Shown: positions 1 through 9,897 of the stretch, piece after piece
Position numbering within the stretch: the first letter of the stretch is position 1
Layout of the letters: every line of letters begins with the position of its first letter
Position numbers and translations under genes: made by a program
Notes under the pieces: generated by a model
Told to the model about the DNA's origin: nothing
Databases searched by the model: none
The model's input: only the letters and a program-made list of their open reading frames with translations
DNA from: Leptospira fainei serovar Hurstbridge str. BUT 6
GTDB taxonomy: Bacteria; Spirochaetota; Leptospiria; Leptospirales; Leptospiraceae
Assembly: GCF_000306235.2 (NCBI RefSeq)
Contig: NZ_AKWZ02000010.1
Coordinates: 558,001-622,000, forward strand
Length of the DNA stretch: 64,000 bases
Direction: 5' to 3'

Positions 1-144
1 ATAATAATCCTCCCTTCTGATATCCAATATTTCGATTATTTTGTCGGCAGAAATATACCATTCACAATCCGTACTAGAGGATTGGATTTCAAAAAGTATA
101 TCCTCGATAGAGGACTTCACTTGATCGAAACTTTTCGCCGTCAC
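1..144 (-). CDS. partial hypothetical protein (N-terminal 48 residues)
   Basis: The reverse strand is open from a GTG at 142-144 to the window edge, giving 48 residues without a stop. An in-frame TAG lies four codons upstream of the GTG, so the start must be at or after it; a GGGA lies just before it. The visible part is acidic and hydrophilic with no signal peptide. I do not recognise a family. The start codon is a guess from the open frame, and the rest of the gene is outside the window. It would be divergent from cstA. Confidence 0.4.
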   Translation of the reverse strand, partial: MTAKSFDQVKSSIEDILFEIQSSSTDCEWYISADKIIEILDIRREDYY

Positions 145-248
145 ATCAGGTCCCTAAATTAGACCCTGTTTCTTTGAGGTTGATTGTCCAATCCTTTTCC
201 CGGTAAAAAAGGTTTGATCGGTGCCGGGTAAGGAAAGACCTTTCCCCC

Positions 249-2096
249 ATGCTACCCCTTATTACCGTTCTCGGATGTTTCTTCCTATATTTTTTAGGCT
301 ATAAATTCTACTCCGGATATCTATCTAGATCCGTTTTCCAGCTAAAAGATACGACAGGGGATACTCCGGCGCATAGATACAACGATGGGGTAGACTACCT
401 TCCTACCAAACCGTCGATCCTATTCGGTCACCATTATGCCTCGATAGCTGGATTGGCTCCTATTCTAGGACCGGCCGTTGCGGTGATTTGGGGTTGGCTT
501 CCGGCTATGCTTTGGGTCGTTTTTGGAGCGATTTTTATCGGATGCGTTCATGATTTTGGAGCTTTAGTCGTTTCCGTTCGTAACGAAGGGAAGTCCATCG
601 GCCAAGTGGCACAAGATTTATTGGGGCCGCGAGCCAGGAGTTTGTTCCATGCAATTATTTTTTTCCTGGTGGCCCTCGCGATGGGCGTATTCGTCATTGT
701 GCTTGCAGAAATGTTTTCGGCGGGGAAGAAAATAGTCCCCCAAAATCCCAAGCCGACCGTTTCCGTTCAGGAAGAAAAGATTCCTGCAGTCCATACTCAT
801 TCCGATGAAATTCGAGTCGAGAGCCCTTCTCCTATTCAATTAAGAAGTAATTTCCCTGAAGCAGTGATTCCGACCGTCGGACTCATGCTTCTAGCTCTAT
901 TGGTCGGTTGGTTACATTTTAAGAAAGGGTTCAAACTTGCTCCGCTTACGATACTCTCGGTGGTCCTTACATTAGTCGTGATGGTTATCGGAATGAACGA
1001 ATCGGTTCTGTCTTGGACTGGATTAGGAGATATTGAGAGATCTCCGAGCATTCCGAGCTGGAAAATTTTGCTTCTGCTCTACGCATTTTTAGCTTCGGTA
1101 ACACCTATTTGGCTTCTGCTACAAAGCCGCGATTATATTAATTCCTTTCTTTTATACATCGGCATCATCGCCATATATCTGGGTTTCATTAAGGGAAGCA
1201 TATTCGGAGAATTCACTTCTTTCAATGCGGACGCGGTTCGTTCGGAATCGATCGGATTGGATTTAGTGCCTTTCGTCTTTATCACGATCGCTTGCGGAGC
1301 CGTTTCCGGATTTCACGCTCTGGTAAGTTCCGGAACCACCGCCAAACAATTAAATCGCGAAGTGGATGCACGACCGATCGGTTACGGCGGAATGATCGGC
1401 GAATCTTTACTAGGCCTTACTTCGGTCGTCGCCTGCACGATCGGTTTTTCATCCGCCGCCGAGTGGTCTTCTTTCTATAAATCATGGGCGGGAATTCAAG
1501 GGTTGGCCCCGCAAGTCGGAGCTTACATTTACGGAACCGGTAGATTCATCTCTCAATTAGGATTCGATCAGGGATTTGCCCAAGGATTCATCGCACTGAT
1601 CGTGGTAAGCTTCGCATTAACGTCCTTAGACTCGGCTACTCGTTTGCTGCGCTATAACGTGGAAGAAATTGCCGAAAGCACGGGCGTTGATTTTTTAAAG
1701 AAAACATTAGGAAATCGATATATTTCAAGCACAATCGCCTGCCTTGCGATCGCCTTTTTTGCCTTTCTCGAGGTCGAACAAGGAGGAAAGAAAAAAGCCG
1801 CCGGGTTGGCTCTTTGGAAATTGTTCGGGACTACAAACCAATTGCTGGCAGGCTTGGCCTTACTCGTGGTTACGATTTACTTATTGTATTCGAAACGAAA
1901 AACTTGGGTTTCGTTTATTCCGATGTTATTCGTATTAACTGCGACCCTATGGGCGATGATCGTGAACTTTTACGAATTCCTATTCGATAAAACTCCGAAT
2001 TACCTGCTCGCGGCGGTGGGTGGAACTTTGATTCTTCTCACTCTCTGGCTACTCGTGGAGGCAATTCTAGCTTGGAGGCGGTTTTCTCGGACATGA
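249..2096 (+). CDS. cstA: CstA-family carbon starvation protein (peptide/pyruvate transporter)
   Basis: A 615-residue polytopic inner-membrane protein. The N-terminus ([20 protein letters not shown]), the following conserved segment with [24 protein letters not shown] sequence, and the later [11 protein letters not shown] segment are typical of the CstA family, whose members take up peptides or pyruvate during carbon limitation. About 15 hydrophobic stretches are visible. It is shorter than the roughly 700-residue E. coli CstA, matching the shorter CstA branch common in other phyla. A purine-rich AAGGAAAG lies about 13 bases before the ATG. The stop overlaps the start of the NUDIX gene by four bases (ATGA), so the two are probably co-translated. 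The substrate cannot be set from sequence. Confidence 0.93.
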   Translation: MLPLITVLGCFFLYFLGYKFYSGYLSRSVFQLKDTTGDTPAHRYNDGVDYLPTKPSILFGHHYASIAGLAPILGPAVAVIWGWLPAMLWVVFGAIFIGCVHDFGALVVSVRNEGKSIGQVAQDLLGPRARSLFHAIIFFLVALAMGVFVIVLAEMFSAGKKIVPQNPKPTVSVQEEKIPAVHTHSDEIRVESPSPIQLRSNFPEAVIPTVGLMLLALLVGWLHFKKGFKLAPLTILSVVLTLVVMVIGMNESVLSWTGLGDIERSPSIPSWKILLLLYAFLASVTPIWLLLQSRDYINSFLLYIGIIAIYLGFIKGSIFGEFTSFNADAVRSESIGLDLVPFVFITIACGAVSGFHALVSSGTTAKQLNREVDARPIGYGGMIGESLLGLTSVVACTIGFSSAAEWSSFYKSWAGIQGLAPQVGAYIYGTGRFISQLGFDQGFAQGFIALIVVSFALTSLDSATRLLRYNVEEIAESTGVDFLKKTLGNRYISSTIACLAIAFFAFLEVEQGGKKKAAGLALWKLFGTTNQLLAGLALLVVTIYLLYSKRKTWVSFIPMLFVLTATLWAMIVNFYEFLFDKTPNYLLAAVGGTLILLTLWLLVEAILAWRRFSRT

Positions 2097-2647
2097 AATT
2101 TTGCAGCGTTTGCGGTTCCGCAGTTTCATTGAGGATCCCCGAAGGAGATAGTCTTCCTCGGTATACCTGCGAAACGTGCGGTACCATTCATTATCAAAAT
2201 CCGAAGGTGATCGTAGGAAGCATACCGATTTGGGAAGGCAAGATTCTCCTATGTAAGAGGGCGATAGAACCTAGAAAAGGGTATTGGACTCTTCCCGCAG
2301 GATTTCTGGAAAATCGGGAAACCGTCGAAGACGGCGCTTCTCGAGAAACTTCCGAGGAAGCGAACGCGCAAATTCAAATTCTCCGACTCCATACCGTATA
2401 TAGTATTCCTCATATAAGCCAGATTTATATGTTTTTCCTAGCAAACCTCGTGGACGGAAAATTCGACGTAAGTCCCGAATCCGAAGAAGTGAAGTTATTC
2501 TCACCCGACGAGATCCCTTGGGAAGAAATCGCCTTCGCTTCCGTCACTTACGCCCTACGTAAATATACCGAGGAAGACGGAATTCCCGAAAGCGGAATTC
2601 ACTTAGGTTCTTTATCCGCAGATCGAAAGAAAAAGAACGGAGAATAA
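2093..2647 (+). CDS. NUDIX hydrolase with N-terminal zinc ribbon
   Basis: A 184-residue cytosolic protein. Residues 4-30 hold two CxxC pairs (FCSVCG, YTCETCG), a zinc ribbon like that of NudC-type NADH pyrophosphatases. The NUDIX box follows at about residues 80-102: Gly, five residues, Glu, seven residues, RETSEE, so the metal-binding REx2-3EE core is intact, but the usual Gly after EE is Asn. Members hydrolyse nucleoside diphosphates linked to other moieties; the exact substrate is unknown. I chose ATG 2093, which overlaps the cstA stop as ATGA and leaves the zinc ribbon at the N-terminus, over a TTG seven codons upstream. Confidence 0.9.
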   Translation: MKFCSVCGSAVSLRIPEGDSLPRYTCETCGTIHYQNPKVIVGSIPIWEGKILLCKRAIEPRKGYWTLPAGFLENRETVEDGASRETSEEANAQIQILRLHTVYSIPHISQIYMFFLANLVDGKFDVSPESEEVKLFSPDEIPWEEIAFASVTYALRKYTEEDGIPESGIHLGSLSADRKKKNGE

Positions 2648-2756
2648 CACTTTCCCGGCCAGGACGCCCGCCGTATTTCTTTAGATCCAATGCTTCGACA
2701 CTAGGAAAGATTTGAAAAACCGATGCAATTTTTCCTAACCGGATTATTCTAGGAGC

Positions 2757-4526
2757 ATGTGTATCAAATTGATCCCGCGTGCGCTGATCTTCGGGGTTTT
2801 TTTGGGCTCGGCTTTACATGCTAATTCTTTGATTAGCACGGAAACTACGACATTCTCTCCCAATCGAGACGGTTCGATCGATTCTCTTCGATTTAAAATC
2901 CATTCCTCCTCCCTACCGAAATTGCAAGATTGGGAACTCACGATTCGAAATGCCTCGGGAGAGTCCGTTCGAAAATTTGAAGCAAATCGTATTCGGAGAA
3001 AGGAATTCGTCCTCTTTTGGGACGAAAACGAATTCGCTCCGGAAGACGTAATCGTTCCGGAAAATCTAGAGTGGAATGGGGAGGATGAAAACGGTAATGT
3101 CGTGCCGGACGGCTATTACACTTATCAATTATTATTATTAACTTCCAACCAAGAAAGGATTCTTTCGGAAGAAGCTGCCATTTATTTGGATTCGCACCCG
3201 CCGAAAGTCGAGATCGGTACGAAAAACCGACTGCTTCTTTTTGAAGACCGAAATTTATCCAAGATACAAATCCAGCAGAAAGGAGTCGGAGAATCGGCCG
3301 ATATTTTTTTAGGCGAATTTTCGGATTACCAAGGCCGCTTAATAAAATCTTACAGTTGGCGAACGAGAGATCTCCCTTTTACCTTGAGTTGGGACGGAAC
3401 CGACGCATCCGGCAAACAGATTCCTGCCGGCCTCTACTCTTACAAACTAACTGCAAGAGATCCGGCGGGCAATGAATCGTCCGCCCGAATCGATAATCTA
3501 TCCCTTCGATCGGAAGCGGTCGGAGCCGATATCAATACGGACACGGAACTTTATTCCACTGACCCAACCGTTCCGTTAAGCCGCATCCGATTTACAACGT
3601 TCATTTCCTCCAAATTAAAATCGGATTCGTTCGAATGGGAAGTTTTTAAACGGAAAGGCGATGAAGAAACTCAAATCTATTCGCTTAAAGGACTCGGTGA
3701 ACCTCCTGCCGAATGGACCTGGGAACCGAAAGATAAAGAAAATCACCCTATAGGCTCCGGAGTATATTTTGTTCGCTTAACAATCCACAGTCGTTACGAT
3801 AAATTTTCGAGTTTCCCCAAGAAATTCGCCTTAACCGACGATAAGGTTAAATTTTCATCCGACGTTTTTCCGAACGGAGTAACTCCCGATGACGACTGGT
3901 ACAAGGATAGTTTGGAAATTCGGATTCGCTCAAAAAAATTGCCTATTCTAAATTGGAAAATTTCCATTTTAGAATCTTTCGGCGATGATGAAAAAGAGGA
4001 AAGAATCGTTCGAGCTTGGTCGGGACAAAATCCGATTCCGGAAAGACTGTCTTGGTCCGGCAAAGACGATCAGGGAAGACGGATCGGCTCCTTAGCCCCG
4101 TTACGAGTCGTCCTTCATTATAAAGATCTTTTTGGAAGAGAGGGAGAAGAGGAAATCGGCCGTCTTAGAACCGGAATTTTGATTATAAAAGAGAAGGAAG
4201 GCTATAGAATTTCGATTCCTGAACGGCTCTATGAAGAACGTTGGTGGACTCTTCCATCCACTCTAAAATCCATCTTGTCCAAACTGCCGGGTTATAAAAT
4301 CGAACTCCAATTTCATACTTCTCATCATGGAGACGATGAATACAATTTGAAACTTTCAGAAGAGAAGGCCCGCAAAATCTTCCGTTCTTTCTTCGGAAAA
4401 GAATCCGAATTCGGTAGATATCGATTTCGAGGATTTGGAGAAACTCTTCCATTGATCTCCGGAAACGGTCTGTACGAAATAGACCGAAACCAACGAATTG
4501 ATTTTTTTCTAAGCGTGGGAAAATAA
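2757..4526 (+). CDS. secreted protein with FlgD-type Ig repeats and OmpA-like C-terminus
   Basis: A 589-residue protein with a hydrophobic signal segment at residues 5-22. At least four repeats of a WxGxDxxGxxxPxGxYxYxL type are visible (around residues 100, 220, 330 and 440), the pattern of FlgD-like Ig domains. The last 90 residues (LSEEKARKIF ... RYRFRGFGE ... NQRIDFFLS) resemble an OmpA-family peptidoglycan-binding domain. It probably sits in the periplasm or at the outer membrane and ties an extended Ig rod to the wall. AGGAG lies only one base before the ATG, so a TTG four codons later could be the real start. It is followed after three bases by the NRDE gene. Function is inferred from domains only. 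Confidence 0.72.
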   Translation: MCIKLIPRALIFGVFLGSALHANSLISTETTTFSPNRDGSIDSLRFKIHSSSLPKLQDWELTIRNASGESVRKFEANRIRRKEFVLFWDENEFAPEDVIVPENLEWNGEDENGNVVPDGYYTYQLLLLTSNQERILSEEAAIYLDSHPPKVEIGTKNRLLLFEDRNLSKIQIQQKGVGESADIFLGEFSDYQGRLIKSYSWRTRDLPFTLSWDGTDASGKQIPAGLYSYKLTARDPAGNESSARIDNLSLRSEAVGADINTDTELYSTDPTVPLSRIRFTTFISSKLKSDSFEWEVFKRKGDEETQIYSLKGLGEPPAEWTWEPKDKENHPIGSGVYFVRLTIHSRYDKFSSFPKKFALTDDKVKFSSDVFPNGVTPDDDWYKDSLEIRIRSKKLPILNWKISILESFGDDEKEERIVRAWSGQNPIPERLSWSGKDDQGRRIGSLAPLRVVLHYKDLFGREGEEEIGRLRTGILIIKEKEGYRISIPERLYEERWWTLPSTLKSILSKLPGYKIELQFHTSHHGDDEYNLKLSEEKARKIFRSFFGKESEFGRYRFRGFGETLPLISGNGLYEIDRNQRIDFFLSVGK

Positions 4527-4529
4527 TAG

Positions 4530-5276
4530 ATGTGTACAGCCTTAATATACAGAGACCCGGCTCGCAATCTCTACGGTCTTGGATTCAACAGAGATGAATC
4601 CGTAAAACGTAAGCCTTCTCTTTCTCCGGTTTTATTGGAATCTCCAACGGGGAAGACGATTGCCCCTATAGACGGAGATGCGGGCGGGACTTGGATCGGA
4701 ATCGCCCAAGACGGGGAGATCATCTGTCTTTTGAATTACTACGAAGCCACCTTAAAACTTCTGCGCAATCCGACAAGTCGGGGTCTTTTAGTACGCTCTA
4801 TTCTTTTGAAGGAACGCACTCCGGAATCCTACTCCCTTTCTGAACTCGAGCATTATTATCCTTTTAAATTATTTCGGATTCGTCGGAACGAAACTAACAT
4901 TTTCGTTTGGGACGGTAAAACGTATGAAATTGAAAAAGATAAGGGTATCTTTACGGTGTTCGGAAGTTCTTTTACGCAAGGTCCGAAAGCGCAGGTAGTT
5001 AGACGAGATATCTTCGAAAAGCATTTTTTGCCCCCCGTATTGCCGGATTCGAAAGGATTCGTTTCTTTGGCAAAAAATTTCCTTTCCTCGCACTTGCCGG
5101 AAAAAGGAGCTCTTTCGCCATGCATGCACCGAAGAGATGCGACGACGGTTTCTAGAACTATTTTTGTTGTCGAAGGAGAACAAGTTCACTTGTTCTATAA
5201 GCCGATTCAACCTTGTGAAGAAGGGCACGAAGAAGAGTTCAATTTCACTTTGACTGAATTTCGAACCTCTCCATGA
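4530..5276 (+). CDS. NRDE family protein (TANGO2-like)
   Basis: A 248-residue protein. It begins MCTALIYR and has the diagnostic GFNRDE motif at about residues 18-23, followed by a conserved APIDGDAGGTWIG segment; this is the NRDE/TANGO2 family. Cys2 at the N-terminus recalls Ntn-type hydrolases, and bacterial members have been linked to haem handling in other organisms, but the biochemical role here is not established. No signal peptide. It starts three bases after the stop of the Ig/OmpA-like gene and ends eight bases before the PilZ gene, so all three probably share a transcript. Confidence 0.88.
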   Translation: MCTALIYRDPARNLYGLGFNRDESVKRKPSLSPVLLESPTGKTIAPIDGDAGGTWIGIAQDGEIICLLNYYEATLKLLRNPTSRGLLVRSILLKERTPESYSLSELEHYYPFKLFRIRRNETNIFVWDGKTYEIEKDKGIFTVFGSSFTQGPKAQVVRRDIFEKHFLPPVLPDSKGFVSLAKNFLSSHLPEKGALSPCMHRRDATTVSRTIFVVEGEQVHLFYKPIQPCEEGHEEEFNFTLTEFRTSP

Positions 5277-5283
5277 TTGTCCT

Positions 5284-5667
5284 ATGGCGGGCACGCACTC
5301 TCTTTTCGACGATAAATACGAGTACCGGGATCCCTCTCAGCAAAAGAGGAAGAACGCTCGCGTCAAAATCACGATTGATGCCGATTTTTCCGTAAAAGGA
5401 AAGTCTCAACGGTTTCCGGTCCATGTAGTGGATATCGGAACAGGGGGAGCCGGTCTAGAAACGAGAACTTCGGTTTTCGAAGGAGATCGGATTTTCCTTT
5501 TTGCCCCCATCAACGGTAAAAACATGGAACTGGAATCCGAAGTGATTCGAGTTTCCGGAAAGAAAGCCAATGTTATTTTTGTAAATCTTTCGGATGAAGA
5601 TCGCGAACTTATTCAAGATCTGATTCATAAAAAGTTTTTCGATAAGGACAAAAAGCCTTTAGTTTGA
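5284..5667 (+). CDS. PilZ domain protein
   Basis: A 127-residue cytosolic protein with a single PilZ domain. The RxxxR half of the cyclic-di-GMP site is RKNAR (about residues 22-26). The second half, usually (D/N)xSxxG, is DIGTGGAG (about 51-58), so the Ser is replaced and binding is plausible but not certain. PilZ proteins act as c-di-GMP receptors in motility and envelope regulation. It is the last gene of the plus-strand run from 2757 and faces cueR. Confidence 0.85.
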   Translation: MAGTHSLFDDKYEYRDPSQQKRKNARVKITIDADFSVKGKSQRFPVHVVDIGTGGAGLETRTSVFEGDRIFLFAPINGKNMELESEVIRVSGKKANVIFVNLSDEDRELIQDLIHKKFFDKDKKPLV

Positions 5668-5708
5668 TGTCCTTTGATCAGCCCCTTCGTTAGCAAGTGA
5701 AAGCCCGG

Positions 5709-6095
5709 CTAACCGCCCAATTCCTCTAGTATAGGACAATCCGGTCGATTATCTCCATGACAATGTTTGGAAAGATGACGTAAGGTAGCGCACATCCCCT
5801 GTAATTCCGCGATTTTTTCCTCCATTTCCTTTACATGGGACATGGCTAACGCTTTCACCTGGGCGCTTGCTCTGGATTTATTTCTCCATAATCCTAAAAG
5901 CTGTTTGATCTCTTGCAAAGAAAAACCTAATCCGCGCGCACGCTTGATGAATCTCAACGTATGCACGTCGTTATCTTCGTAGATTCTGTACCCCGATTCG
6001 GTTCGATAGGCTTTTGGAATAAGTCCGATGGATTCGTAATGTCTGATCAATTTTGCACTGATCGCGGTAAGTTTAGACAACTCGCCAATGTTCAT
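5709..6095 (-). CDS. cueR: CueR-type copper-responsive MerR regulator
   Basis: A 128-residue MerR-family regulator. Residues 1-70 carry the winged helix (MNIGELSK, RHYESIGL, GYRIYEDNDV). A dimerisation helix follows, then the C-terminal metal loop CHGDNRPDCP at about residues 112-121, whose two cysteines match the Cu(I)/Ag(I)/Au(I)-binding pair of CueR. A Ser sits in the region of the Ser that marks monovalent-metal sensors. It is divergent from copZ-copA, and the intergenic region holds a CueR-like operator. CueR distorts the long-spacer promoter to switch on copper export genes. Confidence 0.9.
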   Translation of the reverse strand: MNIGELSKLTAISAKLIRHYESIGLIPKAYRTESGYRIYEDNDVHTLRFIKRARGLGFSLQEIKQLLGLWRNKSRASAQVKALAMSHVKEMEEKIAELQGMCATLRHLSKHCHGDNRPDCPILEELGG

Positions 6096-6196
6096 AATTT
6101 GTACCCGAACTAAGAATTCCTTTAGTCGTAAAACATTCCAATAATAGGAAGGATTGAAGAAAAGTGACTTTTTTATCTTTTTTTTAATTTAGCCTA

Positions 6197-6227
6197 TTGA
6201 CCTTCCCATGATGGGAAGCTTTAAACT
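6197..6227 (+). promoter_or_regulatory. CueR-regulated promoter of copZ-copA
   Basis: A -35 TTGACC (6197-6202) and a -10 TAAACT (6222-6227) are 19 bp apart, the over-long spacer typical of MerR-type promoters. The spacer holds a perfect 8-bp dyad around one central base (6202-6218, CTTCCCAT/ATGGGAAG), agreeing with the known CueR box pattern CCTTCC...GGAAGG. It lies about 30 bases upstream of the copZ start. Confidence 0.85.
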
Positions 6228-6256
6228 ATGACACAGCGATAGAGGAGAAAACTCGG

Positions 6257-6463
6257 ATGAGAGAATTAAAGATAGATGGAATGACTTGCAATCATTGCGT
6301 GATGACGGTCAAAAAAGCCATTCAGAAGACGGATCCGAATGCGAAGATCGAAATCGATTTGAAAACCGGCATCGCTAAAATAGAAAGCGGCGCATCCGAA
6401 AGCGACCTTTTGGATGCGATTCAGGAAGAAGGGTATACTCTCGTTTCGGTTAAGAGCATTTAG
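6257..6463 (+). CDS. copZ: copper chaperone CopZ
   Basis: A 68-residue heavy-metal-associated (HMA) domain. The Cu(I)-binding motif GMTCNHC is at about residues 8-14, and the remainder shows the expected babbab pattern. CopZ buffers cytosolic Cu(I) and passes it to the CopA ATPase. GAGGAG lies about 10 bases before the ATG. It is the first gene behind the CueR-type promoter and precedes copA by about 100 bases. Confidence 0.92.
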   Translation: MRELKIDGMTCNHCVMTVKKAIQKTDPNAKIEIDLKTGIAKIESGASESDLLDAIQEEGYTLVSVKSI

Positions 6464-6564
6464 GTACATAAACCTGAAATCGAATTTCCTGAGACTTCGT
6501 ATCGTAAGCTTTCGAAAAAATGACGATACACCCGTATTGCAATATTCGTTTAGGAGAAATCGGA

Positions 6565-8838
6565 ATGGAAATGGTCCCGAATAAAACCCGAAATACCGAA
6601 GAAGTTACGCTCGATTTATACGGCATGACCTGCGCAAACTGCGCTTTGCGAATCGAGAAAGGTTTGTCCAAACTGCCGGGAGTCTCGGAAGCGAGAGTTA
6701 ATTTTGCGAGAGAGACCGCTTTCGTGCGCCACAATCGTGAAACGACGACTTCGGACCTGCTCTCGAAAGTAGAGTCGCTCGGATATAAAGCCTCCGAGCA
6801 TTCGGAAAAGAACTCCGTCGAAGTGAGTAAAGCCCATCAAAGCGAAATGAATTCGCTAAAAATTAGATTTCTATTATCTACTTTTTTTTCACTTCCGCTG
6901 CTTTATTCGATGGTTTCTCATTTTGGATTCCTGTCATTTCTACCACTGCCGGGATTACTAATGAATCCTTGGGTTCAATTCGTCTTCGCGGCGCCCGTCC
7001 AATTTTGGATCGGATTTCCTTTTTATCGAGGCGCCTTCCGAGCTTTAAGGAACGGGGCCGCGAATATGGACGTGCTGGTAGCTCTCGGAACGACTGCCGC
7101 GTTCGGGTACAGTTTAGCGATCAGTCTTGTTACCGGAATCACGGTCGGCGATCCTTTTTTTCTTATAACCGGTAATCACTCGGCGCATTCGATATACCCT
7201 CCTCTGTATTACGAGACCTCGGCGGTATTACTCACGTTTTTGTTAGGGGGAAAGTGGATGGAAGCCGTTGCAAAAGGCAGAAGCTCACAAGCTATACAAT
7301 CCCTGCTAGAGCTGAAACCGGAAACCGCAAGAATACGAAAAAGCGAAGAATGGGTCGAAGTCCCTTCGGAATATCTGAAACCCGGTGACGAGATTCAAAT
7401 ACGTCCGGGAGAAAGAATGCCGACGGACGGAACTGTGCTTAACGGATCTAGCGCGGTTGATGAATCGATGTTAACGGGAGAAAGTCTCCCGGTGGAAAAA
7501 TACGCAGGATCGCGAGTCATGGGCGGGACGATCAATGGAAACGGTGCGTTGATCATTCGTGCGGATAAAGTAGGATCGGACACGCTTCTTTCATCCATCA
7601 TTCGAACCGTCGAAGACGCACAAGCTTCGAGGGCTCCGATACAAAGAATTGCGGATAGAATCTCATCCGTTTTTGTTCCTTCGGTGGTTCTCATCGCGGG
7701 TCTGGATTTCATTCTCTGGTTCTTTTGGCTGGAGCCCGGAATTTTAGGAGCTGCATTAGAGAAATCGATTGCAGTTCTCGTAATCGCTTGTCCTTGCGCT
7801 TTGGGTCTCGCGACTCCCGTTTCTTTGCTCGTAGGTACGGGAAAAGCGGCTAGCCAAGGTATCCTATTCAGAAATGCAGAAGCCCTCGAAACTGCGGCTA
7901 CCTTGGAAGTACTCGCGTTCGATAAAACCGGTACGTTAACCGAAGGGAGACCGGCAGTCGAAGAAATTCTAACGATCGGAGTCGGAGAATCGGAAATCTT
8001 GCAAAAAATTGCTTCCGCCGAATCTGTTTCGGAACATCCCTTGGCTAAAGCAATCCTGGAATTCGGGAAAGAAAAAGGACTGCGCATGGAACTACCGACA
8101 GATTTTCAAGCGGAGCCCGGAGGAGGAATGCGGGCTCGTATCGACGATGAGTTCGTAATCGTTGGAAAGGCGGAATTCCTCTCTTCCAATATCCAGGATC
8201 TCCCTCAGGAATTGATCGCTCGGAGTAAAATTTGGGAAGCCGAAGGAAAAACCGTAGTTTGGGGAAAAGTAGACGGGATGATTCCCTCCTGGATAATCCT
8301 CTCGCTCCAAGATAAATTAAAAGATACCGCAAAAGAAGCCATTGATGAACTCAAACGTTTAGGCTTGGAATTGGCACTCTTAACGGGAGATCATAAACTT
8401 ACTGCGGAAAGCATCGCGTCCAAAGTGGGGATTACCGAAGTCCATGCATCTTTGCATCCGAAGGAAAAATCGGAGGTTATAAGAAGTATTCAAGCAACCG
8501 GAAAAAAAGTAGGAATGGCGGGAGACGGAATTAACGACGCGCCGGCTTTGGCGAAAGCGGAAGTCGGTTTCGCAATGGGGAACGGTACCGATATCGCAAT
8601 GGAAACGGCGGGAGTGGTTCTTGTAAAAGGCGACCTGAGACGACTGGCGGACGCGATACGAATCAGCAGAGCGACGGTGCGGAATATTCGGGAGAATTTA
8701 TTTTGGGCTTTGGCCTATAACGCGTTAGGCATTCCGATCGCCGCAGCCGGTTATTTGGCGCCTTGGATTGCAGGTGCAGCGATGGCATTTAGTTCGGTCT
8801 CGGTAGTAGGCAACGCCTTACGTTTAAAAAGAAAATAA
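6565..8838 (+). CDS. copA: copper-exporting P1B-type ATPase CopA
   Basis: A 757-residue inner-membrane P-type ATPase. In order: one HMA domain with GMTCANC (about residue 20), paired membrane helices, the TGES phosphatase loop, the Cu(I) transport motif CPC in [11 protein letters not shown], the phosphorylation motif DKTGT, the P1B-specific SEHPLAK histidine-proline, and the hinge [10 protein letters not shown]. These mark a Cu(I)/Ag(I) exporter. I chose ATG 6565 because AGGAG sits eight bases upstream; an upstream ATG at 6520 would add 15 residues without a ribosome-binding site. The single HMA domain contrasts with the two in E. coli CopA. It is in the CueR regulon with copZ. Confidence 0.94.
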   Translation: MEMVPNKTRNTEEVTLDLYGMTCANCALRIEKGLSKLPGVSEARVNFARETAFVRHNRETTTSDLLSKVESLGYKASEHSEKNSVEVSKAHQSEMNSLKIRFLLSTFFSLPLLYSMVSHFGFLSFLPLPGLLMNPWVQFVFAAPVQFWIGFPFYRGAFRALRNGAANMDVLVALGTTAAFGYSLAISLVTGITVGDPFFLITGNHSAHSIYPPLYYETSAVLLTFLLGGKWMEAVAKGRSSQAIQSLLELKPETARIRKSEEWVEVPSEYLKPGDEIQIRPGERMPTDGTVLNGSSAVDESMLTGESLPVEKYAGSRVMGGTINGNGALIIRADKVGSDTLLSSIIRTVEDAQASRAPIQRIADRISSVFVPSVVLIAGLDFILWFFWLEPGILGAALEKSIAVLVIACPCALGLATPVSLLVGTGKAASQGILFRNAEALETAATLEVLAFDKTGTLTEGRPAVEEILTIGVGESEILQKIASAESVSEHPLAKAILEFGKEKGLRMELPTDFQAEPGGGMRARIDDEFVIVGKAEFLSSNIQDLPQELIARSKIWEAEGKTVVWGKVDGMIPSWIILSLQDKLKDTAKEAIDELKRLGLELALLTGDHKLTAESIASKVGITEVHASLHPKEKSEVIRSIQATGKKVGMAGDGINDAPALAKAEVGFAMGNGTDIAMETAGVVLVKGDLRRLADAIRISRATVRNIRENLFWALAYNALGIPIAAAGYLAPWIAGAAMAFSSVSVVGNALRLKRK

Positions 8839-8958
8839 GATATGAATTCCGATAATATGCATCCGGCATTTAATTAGACATAAGAACGAAATTCATGAAC
8901 CGCTTCTTATCTAACCGCGAGGTCAATTTCGCCCCCCTATAAAACCGAAGATTAGAAT

Positions 8959-9810
8959 ATGCTAAGCATCCCTGCTAACAAGTTTCGACTTGGCTTAATT
9001 TTATTCGGATTACCGATTTTGTTCGGCATGCCGATAGACGGAATCAAAGCCGATATAGATAGCAATAGGGCAACTGCATTACTTCGAATTGAACACGGAC
9101 TGAAGGAAAACGAATTCCATCTCAAAGCGATCAATAGCACGATATCGAATTTCGGAAGCGAAAACGATAAGGCATTATATCGTCGTTGCATCCAGCATCA
9201 TATCGAAACCTTTACTCTCTATCTGCAATTCGATCTGCCCCATTCCTATGACGAAATGAGGCAAACACAGCGACTCTTGGTAGGCTTATATTCCGGCATC
9301 GTGGAGGCCAATCGAAGTCAGGTGCGACGGGAATTGGATCTCTTGGCAAAATACGCTCTCCGGACAAAAGACGCCGAAGCAATTCATCAATTGGAAATAG
9401 GGTACAGGGAGTTAGGAGCGGCCGCTATTAAAAAGACGATCGCGGATAACACTAGACCCTATCTTCCCGGCATAAAAACCCAGTACCTTTACGAATCCTT
9501 AAAGTTATTGAAACAATCCCGCAAGTATATGGTGTTACTTTCCCTTAAATTTTTATCCGATTTCCAGCCCGATTTGCAATCCCACGAATTCGAAGAAGTT
9601 TATAACGAGATCAATAGGGCAATGTTCTCGAATGCGGATAAATATGCTCGAATTCACTTCGACAATAATTTCCTGATTTTCAACGCGGAAAATCTCTACG
9701 ACGCCACCTGGGCGTCTCCGGCTTTGGAAGAACTCGAAAAATCGTTGGGTGAAATCGATCCAGGCTTAAATCGTCAGCGTCGTCGGGCAAAACGAAGCCT
9801 AACTCCATAA
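8959..9810 (+). CDS. hypothetical secreted helical protein
   Basis: A 283-residue protein of unknown function. Residues 9-31 form a signal-like hydrophobic stretch ending near GIKADID. The rest is predicted to be mostly helical, with no motif I recognise, and it ends in a strongly basic tail (RQRRRAKRSL). It is preceded by about 120 bases of non-coding sequence and followed by the promoter of the DUF4178 gene, so it is probably monocistronic. It looks like a lineage-specific periplasmic protein. Confidence 0.7.
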   Translation: MLSIPANKFRLGLILFGLPILFGMPIDGIKADIDSNRATALLRIEHGLKENEFHLKAINSTISNFGSENDKALYRRCIQHHIETFTLYLQFDLPHSYDEMRQTQRLLVGLYSGIVEANRSQVRRELDLLAKYALRTKDAEAIHQLEIGYRELGAAAIKKTIADNTRPYLPGIKTQYLYESLKLLKQSRKYMVLLSLKFLSDFQPDLQSHEFEEVYNEINRAMFSNADKYARIHFDNNFLIFNAENLYDATWASPALEELEKSLGEIDPGLNRQRRRAKRSLTP

Positions 9811-9860
9811 AAACCGCCCATTGCGATTGGAAATTTCTTTTCATCGAAATAAAACCAGGA

Positions 9861-9889
9861 TTGACAACGAGTCTTCATACCGGTATTTC
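9861..9889 (+). promoter_or_regulatory. predicted sigma70-type promoter, possibly leaderless
   Basis: TTGACA (9861-9866) and TATTTC (9884-9889) are separated by 17 bp. Transcription would be expected to start about seven or eight bases after the -10, at or next to the GTG start codon 9898. No Shine-Dalgarno sequence is visible before that GTG, which supports a leaderless transcript. Confidence 0.5.
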
Positions 9890-9897
9890 CTTCCTTT

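Noticed and set aside
7395..8087. 230-residue ORF antisense to copA
   Set aside because: It mirrors the copA reading frame; long antisense ORFs are common in conserved GC-balanced genes, and the product shows only Ser/Pro-rich shadow sequence.
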